Program-made: the position numbers and the translations under genes
Notes under the pieces: generated by a model
What the model saw: the letters and a program-made list of their open reading frames with translations, nothing else
Databases searched by the model: none
What the model was told of the DNA's origin: nothing
Shown: piece after piece, positions 36,276 to 49,280 of the stretch
Numbering within the stretch: the stretch's first letter is position 1
How the letters are laid out: the number at the start of each line of letters is the position of its first letter
Assembly (NCBI GenBank): GCA_950295325.1
Contig: OX485808.1
Location: forward strand, 24,076,527-24,140,526
Length of the DNA: 64,000 bases
Reading direction: 5' to 3'
Source: Polytrichum commune
Taxonomy: Eukaryota; Streptophyta; Polytrichopsida; Polytrichales; Polytrichaceae

Positions 36276-36300
36276 CCTGCCTGCCTGCCTGCCTGCCCTG
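36276..36300 (+). repeat. (CCTG)n microsatellite upstream of the bromodomain gene
   Basis: About six CCTG units in the GC-rich promoter/5' UTR region of the bromodomain gene. Confidence 0.8.
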
Positions 36301-36539
36301 GGCTGGCTGACTCACAACTCCCCGTTGGCTCCCCCTCCCCTCCCTTCGTCCGTCCGCCCGCCCAGGCCTGGTGGATCCCCTCCCCTCCAGGCTCTCTGCC
36401 CTCGCGCCTACTACTGTACTCTGTCCCGTCCCTCCGCTCTCCCATCACACATAATGAAAAACATCACTTTTTTTTTAATTAAAAATAAAATAATAAAAAC
36501 CCAACCCAACCCACCTCCGCCGCCGCCGGTAATCATCCC

Positions 36540-37145
36540 CTCCCGCGGCCTTGGGGGCGCCACTGGTGGATGAGTTTCATCCATTTCTGGAGAGGGCGCG
36601 CCGCTGGGTGGATGAGTTCCGTCCATTTTGTATGGGGCGGGGGCAGTGTCTCGGAAACGGATGGTGTTACATCTCCGGGCACTCTTTTTACTCCGCTAGG
36701 CTGGGTCCGTTCCCCGGCCCACCTTCGCCCCTCCTGGGGGAATGCTGCTGGGATTATGATACTGTGTGTATTCCTGTGTGCGTTGGCGTTATGTGTGGGG
36801 AGGGTCTCGGGGGGACGGATGAGTTTCATCTTGGCTCTCTTCGTCCCCGTGATTCTTCTCCCACCTGGACCTGCCTTGGGAACACGGATGAGGTTCATCC
36901 ATCGCGGTGCGCTGGGAGGGCGTGCACTTTGGGGAGCGTTTGGGGAGCGGATGAGTTCCGTCTGTGGTCAGGGGGGAGTCCCACGTGACTATTATGGGTC
37001 AGTGTTGTTGTGTCTCCATCAGCCGGCACCGGAATCTCTCTCCAACCTGGTGTGGTAAGATGTAAGTTAGGAAACGGGGGAGGGAGGGCCGGGAGCTCTT
37101 GAAGAAACATCCATGGGGGTGGGATGGATGAGTTCCATCCGTGGT
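36540..37145. repeat. GC-rich block with six GGATGAGTTCCRTCC palindromes
   Basis: Near-identical 15-mers of the type GGATGAGTTTCATCC start near 36568, 36610, 36817, 36886, 36949 and 37126, separated by unrelated G/C-rich sequence. A related site is near 40755, right after the minisatellite. Open frames here are low-complexity and not supported as genes. Confidence 0.75.
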
Positions 37146-37209
37146 GTACCGGCCCAGCAAGTCCTCCGTTGACCCTTGTCTGTTTTCTTCCTCGTACATA
37201 ACTTCACTA

Positions 37210-37435
37210 AGTATGATATTTAATGTCACTTGCTATTTGGGAATTAAGCAAGGCTATATCTATTTACTGTATCTCTCATGTTTTACCGACACAGGTGAAA
37301 TTGATAGTTTGGACAATATAGAACATTAACATTTTACTAGGTAAAGAATCGCATTGATAGTAAGAATGTGTAGCATTATGTAAATCCAGACAGTGGGTGG
37401 TACTAAACATCATATTTAATGTAGTGATGGCCCAT
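37210..37435. mobile_element. Short MITE-like element with TATTTAGTGTCAC ends, copy 1
   Basis: About 225 bp, matching the 44.5-kb copy along its length (shared GGTGAAATTG, TAGTTTGGAC and GCATTATGTAAATCC). Ends are weakly inverted. Confidence 0.65.
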
Positions 37436-38693
37436 GCCGGACACTGGCTCAACAACTATTCCGTTCAACGAAATATATTGAAACAAAATAAAACATTCAA
37501 TGGACTTCTCATTTCACATTGATGGTTCTCAATAACACTCTGAATCTCTCCTTGATGAACAAAGCTCCTGTGAAGACAATTCTAGAAGCACTCCAATACC
37601 GCGATTCACGATGTAGCTCGTGTTAGGTTGAGTTGGATGGATAAGTCCAAAGATGACAATGTGACATGTAGATTGCAATTATTTTATGGGTTTTTTTCCC
37701 ATGTTCACCAAACAACGAAACACATATATACCGTATATTGAAAAATATGGTCGATCATCCCCATGGTATGTCATGCAAATGGGATGGCAAAGGGTTAATT
37801 CTTCCATTTTATTTTTAAAAAAAAATTAAATCAAGTCGAGAGGGTATTTTGAGTATAACAAATAATAATCACATGTAATTCTCAGATTTTCAACTCACTT
37901 GTGTATACATAATCATGCAAACCATGATGGGCTAATTACATGAAATGAAATTGCAAAAGGCATTGCCCTTTGTGTCAGTAATTTTACAAACAATTGTCGC
38001 CCCCAAAATGTGCCTTTGGAGAGAACATGAGGGGTTGCAGTCTACGTAACGATAATTTGTGTCATTGTGCTCAACGCTCAGCTACCAATGGCTCAGGCTG
38101 AGGGGCTGATCACACTAGCCATTTTTTCCATCATATGTTAGCATCTTCGGTTATAATAGTGTGAAAAGTGGTGGGCCAACATCTATTTTAAACATAATCT
38201 CCAGCAAGTTCAAGGTTGGAACTCGACATAAGGTTTGGTGTGCTTGGGGCATGACACCCGGCTCTACCTCCTTGTGGTAATCGTTTACTCACATGCGATT
38301 TACTCCAAATTTCAAGTAAGCTTATAATAGCTTAATCAAATCCTCCACATGTTGTTTGCTTATTGCATATGTAGTTCACTACTACATGGGAGGGGTGGGG
38401 CTTTTTCCTACATCCGGAACCGTCTTCCAGCCACAAACAAATAAACACTGCTCCTCTATGTATAATAGATACACCTCACATTGTGGGCAATGTTGATGGC
38501 TTTGGATGTCCTTATTTTCATATGTTTGAGAGTCACCAGCAAGATGATTAAGAGCAAGCTTTTTGGAAGTGTTAAGTAGAGAATGGATGTTTTCCATCAT
38601 CTTTGAAAGGACGTCATCCCATGACACAACTATGGGTGGTTATGTTATATGTCGTTAAAAGATGCACACAAAGAATCAACGGTGGGGAAACTG

Positions 38694-39188
38694 AGGGGCA
38701 CATCACACTATGGCCATCCAAGTCGAAAGGCCGTGGGATTGAATGTCCAAAGTTTGTTGAGAGTCCAAAGAAATGGGTTCAAAATAGCCAATAAAATATA
38801 GGGATTGGAGCCTTCGGCTGAGCATAGTGTGAAGTCTCAAAAGGCCAAGCCCAAAGTCCAAAGGAAGAAAGAGCATCCCACTTTATTCCCTATCCAAAAC
38901 AACCCTCCAATCTGACGGTCAATATCTTGTTTGTTTTTTTGAACGAAAAATAATCAACAACCTCTCGACCATAGTTTGGGTTTCTATTCATGTCCAACTC
39001 AAACTTCCTTCGAGAGTTCGTTGCCTCAGTCAAAAAATATTGCCATGTAGGCATTTTGGAGAGCGATGGCCTTTGGACTTTAGCCTCTAGTGTGAAGGGT
39101 CGAGAGGCCAAAGTTTTGGTTTCTTGCACTTTGATTGGTGGGAATCGACGGCCTCTCAACCTTCAGTCATAGTGTGAAGCAACCCTTA
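38694..39188. mobile_element. Foldback/MITE with CACACTATG ends
   Basis: Left GGGGCACATCACACTATGGC and right, inverted, AGGGTTGCTTCACACTATGA, both followed by a ..GAAAGGCCG/..GAGAGGCCG block. Internal copies of the same motif (near 38830 and 39090) suggest a nested or multipartite structure. Confidence 0.65.
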
Positions 39189-39679
39189 AATAGGTTGGGC
39201 ACATTGCTCATCATTGTTGCCCTACACATGTTTTTAGCCGTTGGGGAGGCAGGCTTGTCGGGCAAACAATTGGCAATAGCCACTTTAAACCTAATAGTTT
39301 AAAGCGGCTATTGCCAAGGCAAGCCATTGCACATGCTACAGAATGCAGTAGAAACACAACTTGTGTTTTACCTCAACGCAATAACTACAATGCATACGTT
39401 TTACCTAAAGGTTTTTTTAAATATTTCTATTGCACATGTTTACTTTCACGTTCAAATAATTTTACTTTTAGGCTTGGTTAGGTCGTGTGGTTGATGCCTT
39501 AGGAATACCTATCGATGGAAAATGTGCTTTAGGTGCAACAGTACTCAGGTCAGTTCCTTCATCAAGGAGCGTATCATATAGAAAAATTCTCGTGGAATGA
39601 AAAAAAATATATTGTTGCAATCCATGTCTTCAAAGACCGCCAGGTTGTGAAAGCCCATGCATATGCCCAACCCTAGAGG

Positions 39680-40695
39680 AACTACTTGGGTTGGATAGAT
39701 GAACCCCAACATGGGAACACCATTGAGGCGTGGACGGTAATCATCCATTTTTTGACTCCCCGGGAGGGGTGCTTTGGGTTGGATAGATGAACCCCGACAC
39801 GGGAACGCCGTTGAGGTGTAGACGGTAATCATCCATTTCCGATTCCCCAGGAGGGGTGCTTTGGGTTGGATAGACAAACCCCAACATGGGAATGCCATTG
39901 AGGCATGGACGGTAATCATCCATTTCCGACTCCCCAGGAGGGGTGCTTTAGGTTGGATAGACGAACCCCAACATGGAAACGCCATTGAGGTGTGGACGGT
40001 AATCATCCATTTCCGACTTCCCAGGAGGGGTGCTTTGGGTCGGATAGATGAACCCCAACATGGAGACGCCATTGAGGTGTGGACAGTAATCATCCATTAC
40101 CGACTCCCCGGGAGGGGGTGCTTTGGGTCGGATAGATGAACCCCAACATGGGAACGCCCTTGAGGTGTGGACAACAATCATCCATTTCCGACTCCCCGGA
40201 AGGGGTGCTTTGGATTGGATAGATGAACCCCAACACGGGAACGCCGTTGAGGTGTGGACGGTAATCATCCATTTCCGACTCCCCGGGAAGGGTGCTCTGG
40301 GTTGGATAGATGAACCCCAACACGGGAACGCCTGGAGGGGTGGTTTGGGTTGGATAGATGAACCCCGACATGGGAACGTTGTTGAGGTATGGACAGTAAT
40401 CATCCATTTCCGACTCCCTGGGAGGGGTGCTTTGGGTTGGATAGATGAACCCCAACACGGGAACGCCATTGAGGCATGGACGGTAATCATCCATTTCCGA
40501 CTCCCCGGGAGGGGTGCTTTGGGTTGGATAGATGAACCCCAACACGGGAACGCCATTGAGGCATGGACGGTAATCATCCATTTCCGACTCCCCGGGAGGG
40601 GTGCTTTGGGTTGGATAGATGAACCCCAACACGGGAACGCCATTGAGGCGTGGACGGTAATCATCCATTTCCGACTCCCCGGGAGGGGTGCTGGA
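39680..40695. repeat. 87-bp minisatellite, about 12 units
   Basis: Units repeat GGGTTGGATAGATGAACCCC and GGTAATCATCCATTTCC. Unit starts are spaced 87 or 88 bases, apart from one truncated unit near 40330-40345. Because 87 is a multiple of three and the unit lacks stops in several frames, long open frames appear on both strands (up to 254 codons). They are by-products of the repeat. Confidence 0.95.
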
Positions 40696-40985
40696 CTCTT
40701 TGGAAACTCCATGGGAGCGTTGCCGGAACAAAAGATCTTTCAGCCGGAGCAGGACGGATGAACTCCGTTAGATTTGTCTGTGCTCCAGAAGCCACTGCAC
40801 ATGGTGGGCATGTGTGTGTGTGTGATGTCAGGGGCGTCAGGACGTGGCAATAACTTATGTATCAGACCCCTTAAAGGAGCCTCCGTGTCAGAACCCAGTG
40901 GGCAATGTTGGGACCGCCTGAAGTGTGGATGTTTTTCATCCATACGTGCACGAGTATCCAATGAACGGGAAGAATTGACCGCTTA

Positions 40986-42000
40986 TTAGTTACACATGAA
41001 TCGATTGAGTTTGAGAAATAACCGGTCAAAGTTGAAGACTTTCAGGAAACTTACCGGTCATTCTTAGAGGAACCCATGGGATTAATACACCTCACATTAA
41101 TAAAGGAAAACCAAAAGAACATACCATGTAACCGACTTGACTTTGGAAACATTAGGGTTTTGACCGACTTTGTCCAAAAAAATTTATAACATTGTGACTA
41201 TTTGAATAAAATGTAGATGCTTGATTAATGAATGGGGAGAACCGACTGCTTAGGGCCGGTTATACCATGGACCGTGAAGTCGGACCATGGAAAAACCATG
41301 GGAGATGGTCATTTTTCGTGGTCCAACTTTCATGGTTTGATTTCTTAAGTAATCAATTTACAAAGTTTTTGGGCCCCTCACTAGGTGTAAACCGAATGTG
41401 GACCAAGAGGAATAATCATGCACCAAAAAGTGAATGTGCTGATATTTTTTAACATGTGCCCAAAAAGGTAGTTCTGAAAAAATCTAAAGTTTGACTATTC
41501 ACTTGTCATCATCTTCTCTTCTCCCAGAAAAAGAATCTTTAGAAATTTATTGTTACATCATCTCTTTGCCATGGGCCCTTGCCTTTTTCTACCAGAGCGC
41601 CTCTTTTGCCTCTACCACCACAAAACGTGTTGGACCATGTCAAAGGATAATGTAGGCCTCAAAATATGTCTTTTGGAGACCTCAAACTCCATGGTCACTC
41701 CGACATTTTCGTCCTTGGTGTAAAGAGAAGTGGTCCGAGGACGAGTTCAACATCCAATCACATATTTTACAAGGTCTTGGGACGACTTCATAGTCCACGG
41801 TGTAAAACAACCCCTTATTTACAGATGAACCAATCGAGTTTGAGAAATAGCCAGTTGTAGTTCAAGACGTTAGGAAAAATACTAATCGACCTAGAGGTAT
41901 CTACAAAATATACCTCGAATTAATAAAGAAGATTTGGAAGGTGGCAACATGTAGATGGTTGGACTTGGAAACATTTAGGTTCTTGACCGTTTATATCCAA
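40986..42000 (+). repeat. Direct repeat pair of about 185 bp flanking a foldback
   Basis: 40986-41176 and 41816-42000 share GAGTTTGAGAAATA, GACTT(T/G)GGAAACAT and ACCGACTT-like blocks in the same orientation. LTR-like in layout, but far too short and without coding sequence. Confidence 0.6.
41252..41818. mobile_element. Foldback element with GGGCCGGTTATACC ends
   Basis: Left AGGGCCGGTTATACCATGG.. and right, inverted, AGGGGTTGTTTTACACCGTGG.., both continuing to a TGAAGTCG block. It sits between two direct repeats (40986-41176 and 41816-42000). Confidence 0.6.
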
Positions 42001-43594
42001 ATACGGGTCCTGAACATCTGAAAAAACATAACAAACACTCATCTAAGTGAAAGAGCACTCCCGTTGACTATCTTATTGGTTTTTCTATCTATGCATAAAA
42101 CATCTCATTCATAGCCTTCGGTTTACATAGTGGGTAGACCAATTATGTCCCACAAACAGCTTGAGTAGATGGATGTCTTGTTATTACAACCACAACTCTT
42201 CAACCATTCTCCTCTCACCGTGTATTAGGTATTGGTTTTTTTTTTTTTTTTTTTTTTCTAATGACAAGTATTGGTGTAGAATAGGGGCCTTCAATAGGTG
42301 AGGCATGTAGGTTGAACTTATTAAGGAACTTACACACTAATACCCCGCCTCAAAAAACCCAAACTACACACAATCATCGACATGGCTATATCAAGCCATT
42401 AATCGTTGGCCATGTCATTCCTACCTACATGACACGTCATCAAGTAGTGATTGTAGTCGTACAATTGACCCCCTTGGATCCACTAAGAGAATGCCACATA
42501 TGTGAGATACATCCCCAAAGTGATTATGTTCTCCATATTGGGATCTCGACTTCAAGTGAATGATATGTTCATTTGATCCAAATAAGATTATACATGTTTT
42601 CAAAAGCACACTACCATTTTGTGATCAATGTCAACAATTGCAAAAGCGATGGTTTTCATGTAAGGTTTCTCTTGAACATATCAATATGTGAGGTATATGC
42701 AAGGTCACAAGGGGGTCCACATGCACCATGAGAACAAATTTTATGAATGTATAGGCTTTATGAGGGTGTCTTAGTTTTAAGGGTTAAGTGTCCGACAATG
42801 TGCAAATGATGACCACGGATTTGTGGAAACAAGTAGACCCCGTAGTTGAAAACATTGAGAACCACTTATTAATTATGATTTTTTTCTTTCTTTTTTCAGT
42901 TAATTTGATCCCGAATTTAACCGTATACATCCCGGTGATTTAGGGCCTTTCAAATTGGGATAAATCGATCACAAACCCTAGAAGAGGCGTGTGTTTTACT
43001 CGACCCCTTATATGCAATTCATGGATCCCAAGCATATAAGAAACTTTCATTGGTGGTCTCTTGTGTGCAATAACTATTTGTATAGTAGAAGAAAGTACTT
43101 GAAAACACGTGGGACACCAACTTTGGTTGCATAAGGTAGACATCTCCATTTCCATTACATGTAAGCAACTTTGCATATGTGTAGTACATGTGTGATATTG
43201 GAGTGATTTTTCACTGGTTTGGAAATTGATATCACAACGTCCAACAAAAAAATCATAATTTATTTCCAGGTTTTGAAATTACTGTAAATTGTTAAAGGCA
43301 AGATTCTCTCCCAACCCATTTGTCATAGCATGGGTTGACATGTTTCCAATAACCAGGAGACGAAAACTTGAGTATAATCGTTGCCCTTTTTAAAGAACCC
43401 AAATTTGTGCTTTTTTAACTTACTTTTTCCATCACGCCGAATGTGAAGGCTACATGTGTGATTCTGCACAGCTTTAGGGGACTCTATGTATAAGGATTTG
43501 GGGGGGGGGGGTATTGGAAATGAGTATATATGTCTACCATAGGCATCAATTACTCCATGCTCAACCATTCACTCCCACCTTTCTCCTCCATAAC

Positions 43595-43905
43595 GTAAGT
43601 GGGCCTGAAACAAACACTTTTAGTTATGCACCTGCTTCTTGTAAGATATTAAACAATAGATTAGTTAATATGAGATAATTAGCAACCTCAAATGGAGGTT
43701 ATAACCAAATTTTAACCGTGATTTCGAAGTTCACACAAATGTTGTATTTGTTATTATAGTGAATAGTAAAATGCCATGTATATCCCCCCAATTATGTTCA
43801 ATGTTGAACCTACTATAGTTAAGAGGCCTTGAGCATGTCGTCCACTCTCTTTCAAACACATGTTTCTGGGTGTCCATTCTTAGACTCACCACAATATTTA
43901 AATTT
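43595..43905 (+). repeat. Dispersed repeat family B, copy 5
   Basis: In the gene-poor block, with GTAAGTGGGCCTGAAAC at its start and CACAATATTTAAAT at its end, so this family is not limited to introns. Confidence 0.75.
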
Positions 43906-44512
43906 TGTGGAACAAGTTTATGCGTATCGTCATGGTTGACCAGAATTTGGATGAAATCCATGCCAATCATTCAAACAATGTTTGGTATATTTTACAATTA
44001 ATATTTGGTATTGAAATATTGTCATGGATGATTGGAAATTGGATGAAAAATCACTTAGTAAGTGACAATAATCACAACATTGTAAATCTATAATACTTAA
44101 ATTTGCTTAACAAGGAATGACAAATAATTTTAGGTTCCCAATTAGTGTTAGTGATGATACACATGCGGTTTATAATGAGTATCGAGAAAAGACAAATAGA
44201 ATTGGTGACACTAAACACAATATTTATCGTACTTAGCACCCTCCTTCCCCACACACCGAACATGATCCGAGAGTTTAATAAGGACCTGCAAACGGATGAC
44301 ATTCATCCAACTTTGCATAAACGAGAGATTGTCATATCTTGACCAGTCGTGAAATGGATGTCGGTGTTAGTGATTGTACACAATTTGACTTAGGGTGAGT
44401 TTACACACTAGGGCCCGAAACACAAAAAAAAAATTAAAAAAATTAAAAAAATTAAAAAAATCCAAAATCAAGCTATCCTATTGGTTGAGAGCAAAAAAAA
44501 ACTACAATTAAC

Positions 44513-44735
44513 GTGATATTTAGTGTCACTAACTAGTTGGAATTATGCAATGTTGTATATATACATGTTTATTGTATATCTCATATTTTTATCAACAAAG
44601 GTGAAATTGGTGGTTTGGACTGCACGGAACATCAATATTTTTACTGGTAAAAAGTTGTATCAATAGTAAAATCATATAGCATTGTGTAAATCCAAATAGC
44701 AAGTGACACTTAATATCATATTTAGTGTAATTTCA
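44513..44735. mobile_element. Short MITE-like element with TATTTAGTGTCAC ends, copy 2
   Basis: Left GATATTTAGTGTCACT and right AGTGACACTTAATATC form a terminal inverted repeat of about 15 bases; this is the better preserved copy. Confidence 0.7.
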
Positions 44736-47700
44736 TTGATTTTACATTGAGGTATGGGTCCAAGGTATAAAAAAATCGGACTGAGGATGATGTGGCATCA
44801 CTTTCCCCATATTATCGACAATCCTCACATCGGATGTACTCTTCCTTGTTTGAAAAATTGGTTTTGAAGCTTGGGTCCAGTTTTTAGTTCGAAATTTAGG
44901 GTTTGTAAAGGGTTGGTTTGGACCCCGAGTTTCTTGGACATGGACCCTAATTTGGAACTCATCCTCATATGCAAGCCAAATCAAACATGCCTTCCATGTT
45001 TGTGCATCGCCTACTAAATAACATTGTGAAACCCTACCAAGGATACTATCAACAAATAATAATCATAATATGAAAAAGAAAGGATGACTTCAATATGGGA
45101 TGCACGTAAGGGTAACATGAATGACCAAGACTTGTGGTGTCTTTGTAAACTCATCCATTGGCAAGGTGAAAACATATGAGATGACAAATTAGTGTAGATG
45201 ACTTGGGTTAGGGTTTATAATAGGGTTATGGGTCCAAGAAAACTTGGGGTCCAAAACACCCCTTAATAGACATGATTTGGTCATTTTTCTTGATTGGACA
45301 CATATATTTGATTCATTTGGTATCGAGTGTGCATTTGAGAATGAACGCAAATAAGGCATGTGCATAAATAAAATCGGACAATGTCCCTAAAATTTATTTA
45401 TTACTTGATACTTGATAGTGAACTAAATTGGACAAAGCTATATATTCATTCAAAGAATCATCACATGTGCAATTTTGTTGATCTTCATTAATGATTCATT
45501 TTGAATAAGGTTTTTGCAGATGTTTCATTGTAGATTCGTTGATGCAACACCAGTCATGACACATAGATGTTAAAAATATATGATGAAGAACAAGAAAATT
45601 CTAACAAAATCATACCTTTATACCTTTTGAGGAGTATTTTCTCAAGTGACAATAGTCAAAGTTCGGCAAGAAAGTAATGCCACATTAGAGCTAATTTCAA
45701 TTTTCAAACCTTGAACTTGGATTCTAGTGTAAACTCTTTGGTACCCATAGTTTTGTTGTGGATCAATGTGATCGCTCAATTCAAAGTTTACTTACTCTTA
45801 AACTCTAGTGCAAACCCACCCCTTTGGTAGATCACAAACCTCTAGATTCATATATCAATGTTGACATCACATTGGTTCAATGACATCGAACAACAACGTT
45901 GAATCAACGTCTACAACACATAGAGTTACAATTTTATTCTATTTTTTTATTCTATTTGGGAGTCACAATATATAACGAGATGAAATGTGACTTGACTCAT
46001 AAAATGAAGACGTCACTTGAAGTCCTCTATATAATATGCATGTCAAGCACTATTCATACAAAAATTGATTAGATTTTATTCGTTCTTAAAGAGCAAAGAC
46101 TAGAGACTTGAGAGTCCCTCCCTTTGCTTCCTCGTTACAACCTCCGTCCCTAAACATTTAATCTTTGAGACTCCCCTCGGATGCCCCTCTCCTCCGGATT
46201 TGCCATTTGCTTCATCTCTGTCACCATACACCTCAACAATGAGAACTACGTTAGATTGGTTTGTTTTGGTTGCCATTCGGACATGCCAAATCCATGGCTT
46301 CCAATCCGATCTACTTCACACTAGTAGGGCACGGATGGCCAGGCATGCATGTTGGCATGCTAGGGGGGGGGGGTTGGATTACTACGAGCCTAAGCGCTCA
46401 GCTGCTAATGCGATGATTGAAATCAGAAACTAGATCTAGGAGTTTCCGAATTCAAGGCTCTCATGTTTGGGGTGGAATCTATAACTAGGTTTAGATGGGT
46501 AGTTGTATGACTAGCCGTTGAGTCTGCTATGTTAATTATGGGATGGAGGTTTCGATATCAATTTGGAGCTATTTGGGGTGAGGAGGAATGTGGTGGAGTA
46601 GCAACAACAACTGCAATAGGGGAGGATAAGCAGTTGCAAGGATGCTTGTAAGGAAGAAAATCTTCGGTCTCCGGAGGAGACCGACGTGAATGGAGTGTCC
46701 GTTCGATCCTTCTCCAATCCAATGCCCACATGACAAAAATATGAAGGTAAAGATCTACTCCTCCCTTTCGAGAGTAGACACTATGCTTGTAAGGATGATT
46801 TATTCACATGTGTAATTTGATCAAATGCTACTGCTATATTGTGGACCGTCCTTCGTAGGCACTTGTGATGATGATGATACAAGGTGCTCCAAGGTTATTG
46901 TAAACATGCATCGATGATGGTTATAGGGGTTAGGGGGTCTTGGTTCATTTAAAGTAACCATGCTAAAGGATTTTGTAGTATTAAAGCTTAAGAGAATATT
47001 GAACATGCAAAGATAGAACTAACTACGAGACATTATTCAATGCAACACTATCCCGTAGATGAATTGGATAGAGGGACATTAAATGAGCAATGGCTGAACC
47101 AATTGGTGACACATTTCCGTTGGAGCAATGACCTTCTTAATTGATGCAATGCAAGATTTCTAGAATTTGTGGAGATGTTTTCTCATGTTTGTGAACACCG
47201 AGGTATGCACGAAGCTTGGTTTTTTGTGGCAATGACTGGGAGTTCATGATTAATTGGCCAACTCTAACGTCGCTATGGCAAGCCATACTTGTGATCCCTA
47301 CTAGCATTGCTATTTGTGATGCGTGGTTTTTTTAAGCATAATTGGGTTTAAGAGCAAAAGGAAAACTAGACTCAACCTTGACACACTAAATGCTTTAAAG
47401 AGGGTTAGTGTAAATAGGTTTGGAGTTGAATTCATGGATTGAAATGACATTTTTGAATCTTGGAAAACCGCCACAAAAACCAACAAACATAGGGCATTGT
47501 CACTACAAGAAGTGGCGTTAGATAGTTGATTCTTAATTTTTCACATTGTCCTGGAAACATGTACCATATAATTCAAGCACAAGTTTAATATGAGTTTTGT
47601 ACTTCATTTCTATATTCTTGGATTGACATCTTAGATTTGAACCAACCCTTTAACTGAAGGGCTGAAATTTGAAAACCTTTCAAAATGAAACTCATATGAG

Positions 47701-48404
47701 GGCTTCAATCTTGAACATTGATGTTATGTATCTCATATAACCACACCCAGGACCTTGGAGGAGTTACAAAATGGTGAAAGTCTCTTAGTTTTATTTTTAT
47801 TTTTAATAGATGATCACCATCATATAAATATTGAGCAAGAACTTTCATTCATAATGGAATATAGAAGTTTTCTTCCACACATGATCCAATTTTTGGTCTC
47901 GATCCATTTCAAGATTTGCTCCCATAAGAAGGCCTTGGCAAAGTCAAAAGTTGGTCATTCCGGGGCATCCCAAGCATTTAAGGAGTATAGAGGCGTTCGA
48001 AACTCCAAGTTTCTTGGATCCAATCCCCAATGCAAACCCAATAGAAGACAAGAACAAAATGATCATGTCAAGCCCTTTTTTGATGTTGAAGTTATGAACC
48101 CTTCCTATTGGGTAAACCATATAAAACCTATTATAAAATTTATACTAAAGGTAGGATGACCTTGAGAATGGATAGAGGGTATTATCCCATGAGTCCATGA
48201 TAAATAATATTATAGCATAGGCGATAAGTATTAAGAATGTTGTAAATAAAAAAATTCAAAAATCAAAAGAGAGTTTTGCTTATCAGTCATAACCTCTTCA
48301 AAATCCAACATGTCACCTCTAAAAGTCGGCATATCGATTCTAAAGTGCCAAACATGATTAAGGTAGACGTGCCTAAATTGGGATACATCAATAATATAGA
48401 CACT

Positions 48405-48565
48405 TGGGGCCACTTCACACACGTGCCTAGAGCCGTGACCGTGAGATTGTGAGAGCCCAAAAGAAAGTGTCCAAAGGCCGTCCCAACACACTTCCAAAAA
48501 CATGTAGTGTGGTCACGGGACCTCGAGTGTAGTGTGAAGCCATATGTGACCGGGCCCTCAACCAA
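48405..48565. repeat. Fragment related to the 19.5-kb and 26.1-kb elements
   Basis: Shares GGGCCACTTCACAC, AAAGGCCGT, GTGTAGTGTGAAG and GGGCCCTCAACCAAATGCTA with those elements. Confidence 0.6.
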
Positions 48566-49107
48566 ATGCTATTTCAATGAATTTCCATTCATGTGGGGTC
48601 CTCACATGTTATAAAATATAATAGTAAATCAATGGTTGTGAGAATCTGGAGTGCCTTGGTTTTAAGGAAATGACATTTTTCTCCATATTATTTATTTATT
48701 TATTATAATTGTTTTCTTCCAAAAATTAGTTTAAAAAAAAAATTGGTGCCAAAGTGGTCAAGGTACTATAATTGTATATAATCCACTTTCCATTTCCAAT
48801 GAGAATGTCATTGAACATCTTTCCTCCATAGGATACAATTCATAATAATTTGACCCTAAATCACGCGTCAATTGAATGAAATAAGGTAAGTTGGATGAAA
48901 CAAGTTGTCATTTTTTCCCTCAACCTTAGGCCCCCCCTTTTGTACATTTGCCTTTACTTCAAGAATAATAATAGCCTTTTTATATGTACACACTAGAGAA
49001 AAACAATACCTCTCCCTTATGTACTTTGTATCATGTACATTGGTGCGTCAAATAATACCCTTTTCTACACTCACGTTAATTTACACGTGGTATGAAAATT
49101 CCACCCC

Positions 49108-49280
49108 GTGGGACTTTGATAATGAATACGTTATTCAAATGAGCTCTAACTGTGGTGATACAAATGGCTATGAGCACAATCTGGACTTGCTATTCATCTC
49201 ATATTGATTGAGTGTTTCATATCCTGCAAGGAGTGGGTGCATAGAGAAAAATATCCAAATAACACACGTCTACCTTATCA
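49108..49280 (-). repeat. Dispersed repeat family B, partial copy 6
   Basis: Only the half corresponding to the TGAGCTC to CACCCACTTCT side remains, inverted, ending CGTCTACCTTAT. Confidence 0.65.

Noticed and set aside
35581-36573. Plus-strand and alternative-frame ORFs of 86-148 codons in GC-rich DNA
   Set aside because: Shadows of the bromodomain first exon and its GC-rich 5' region; few stops arise from base composition.
39680-40695. CRISPR array
   Set aside because: Units are continuous tandem copies without unique spacers, in a eukaryotic genome.
39545-40761. Long overlapping ORFs on both strands (182-254 codons)
   Set aside because: They come from the 87-bp minisatellite, whose length is a multiple of three; there is no domain, splice context or bias favouring one frame.
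40986-42000. LTR retrotransposon or solo LTR
   Set aside because: The repeats are short, no primer-binding site, polypurine tract or gag/pol frame is seen, and the interior is a foldback.
46200-46740. Small genes on either strand
   Set aside because: Frames of 60-77 codons without motifs, interrupted by a poly-G run; no splice structure is seen.
47755-48159. 134-codon plus-strand ORF as a gene
   Set aside because: No recognisable domain or neighbouring exons; low-complexity start; not enough support.
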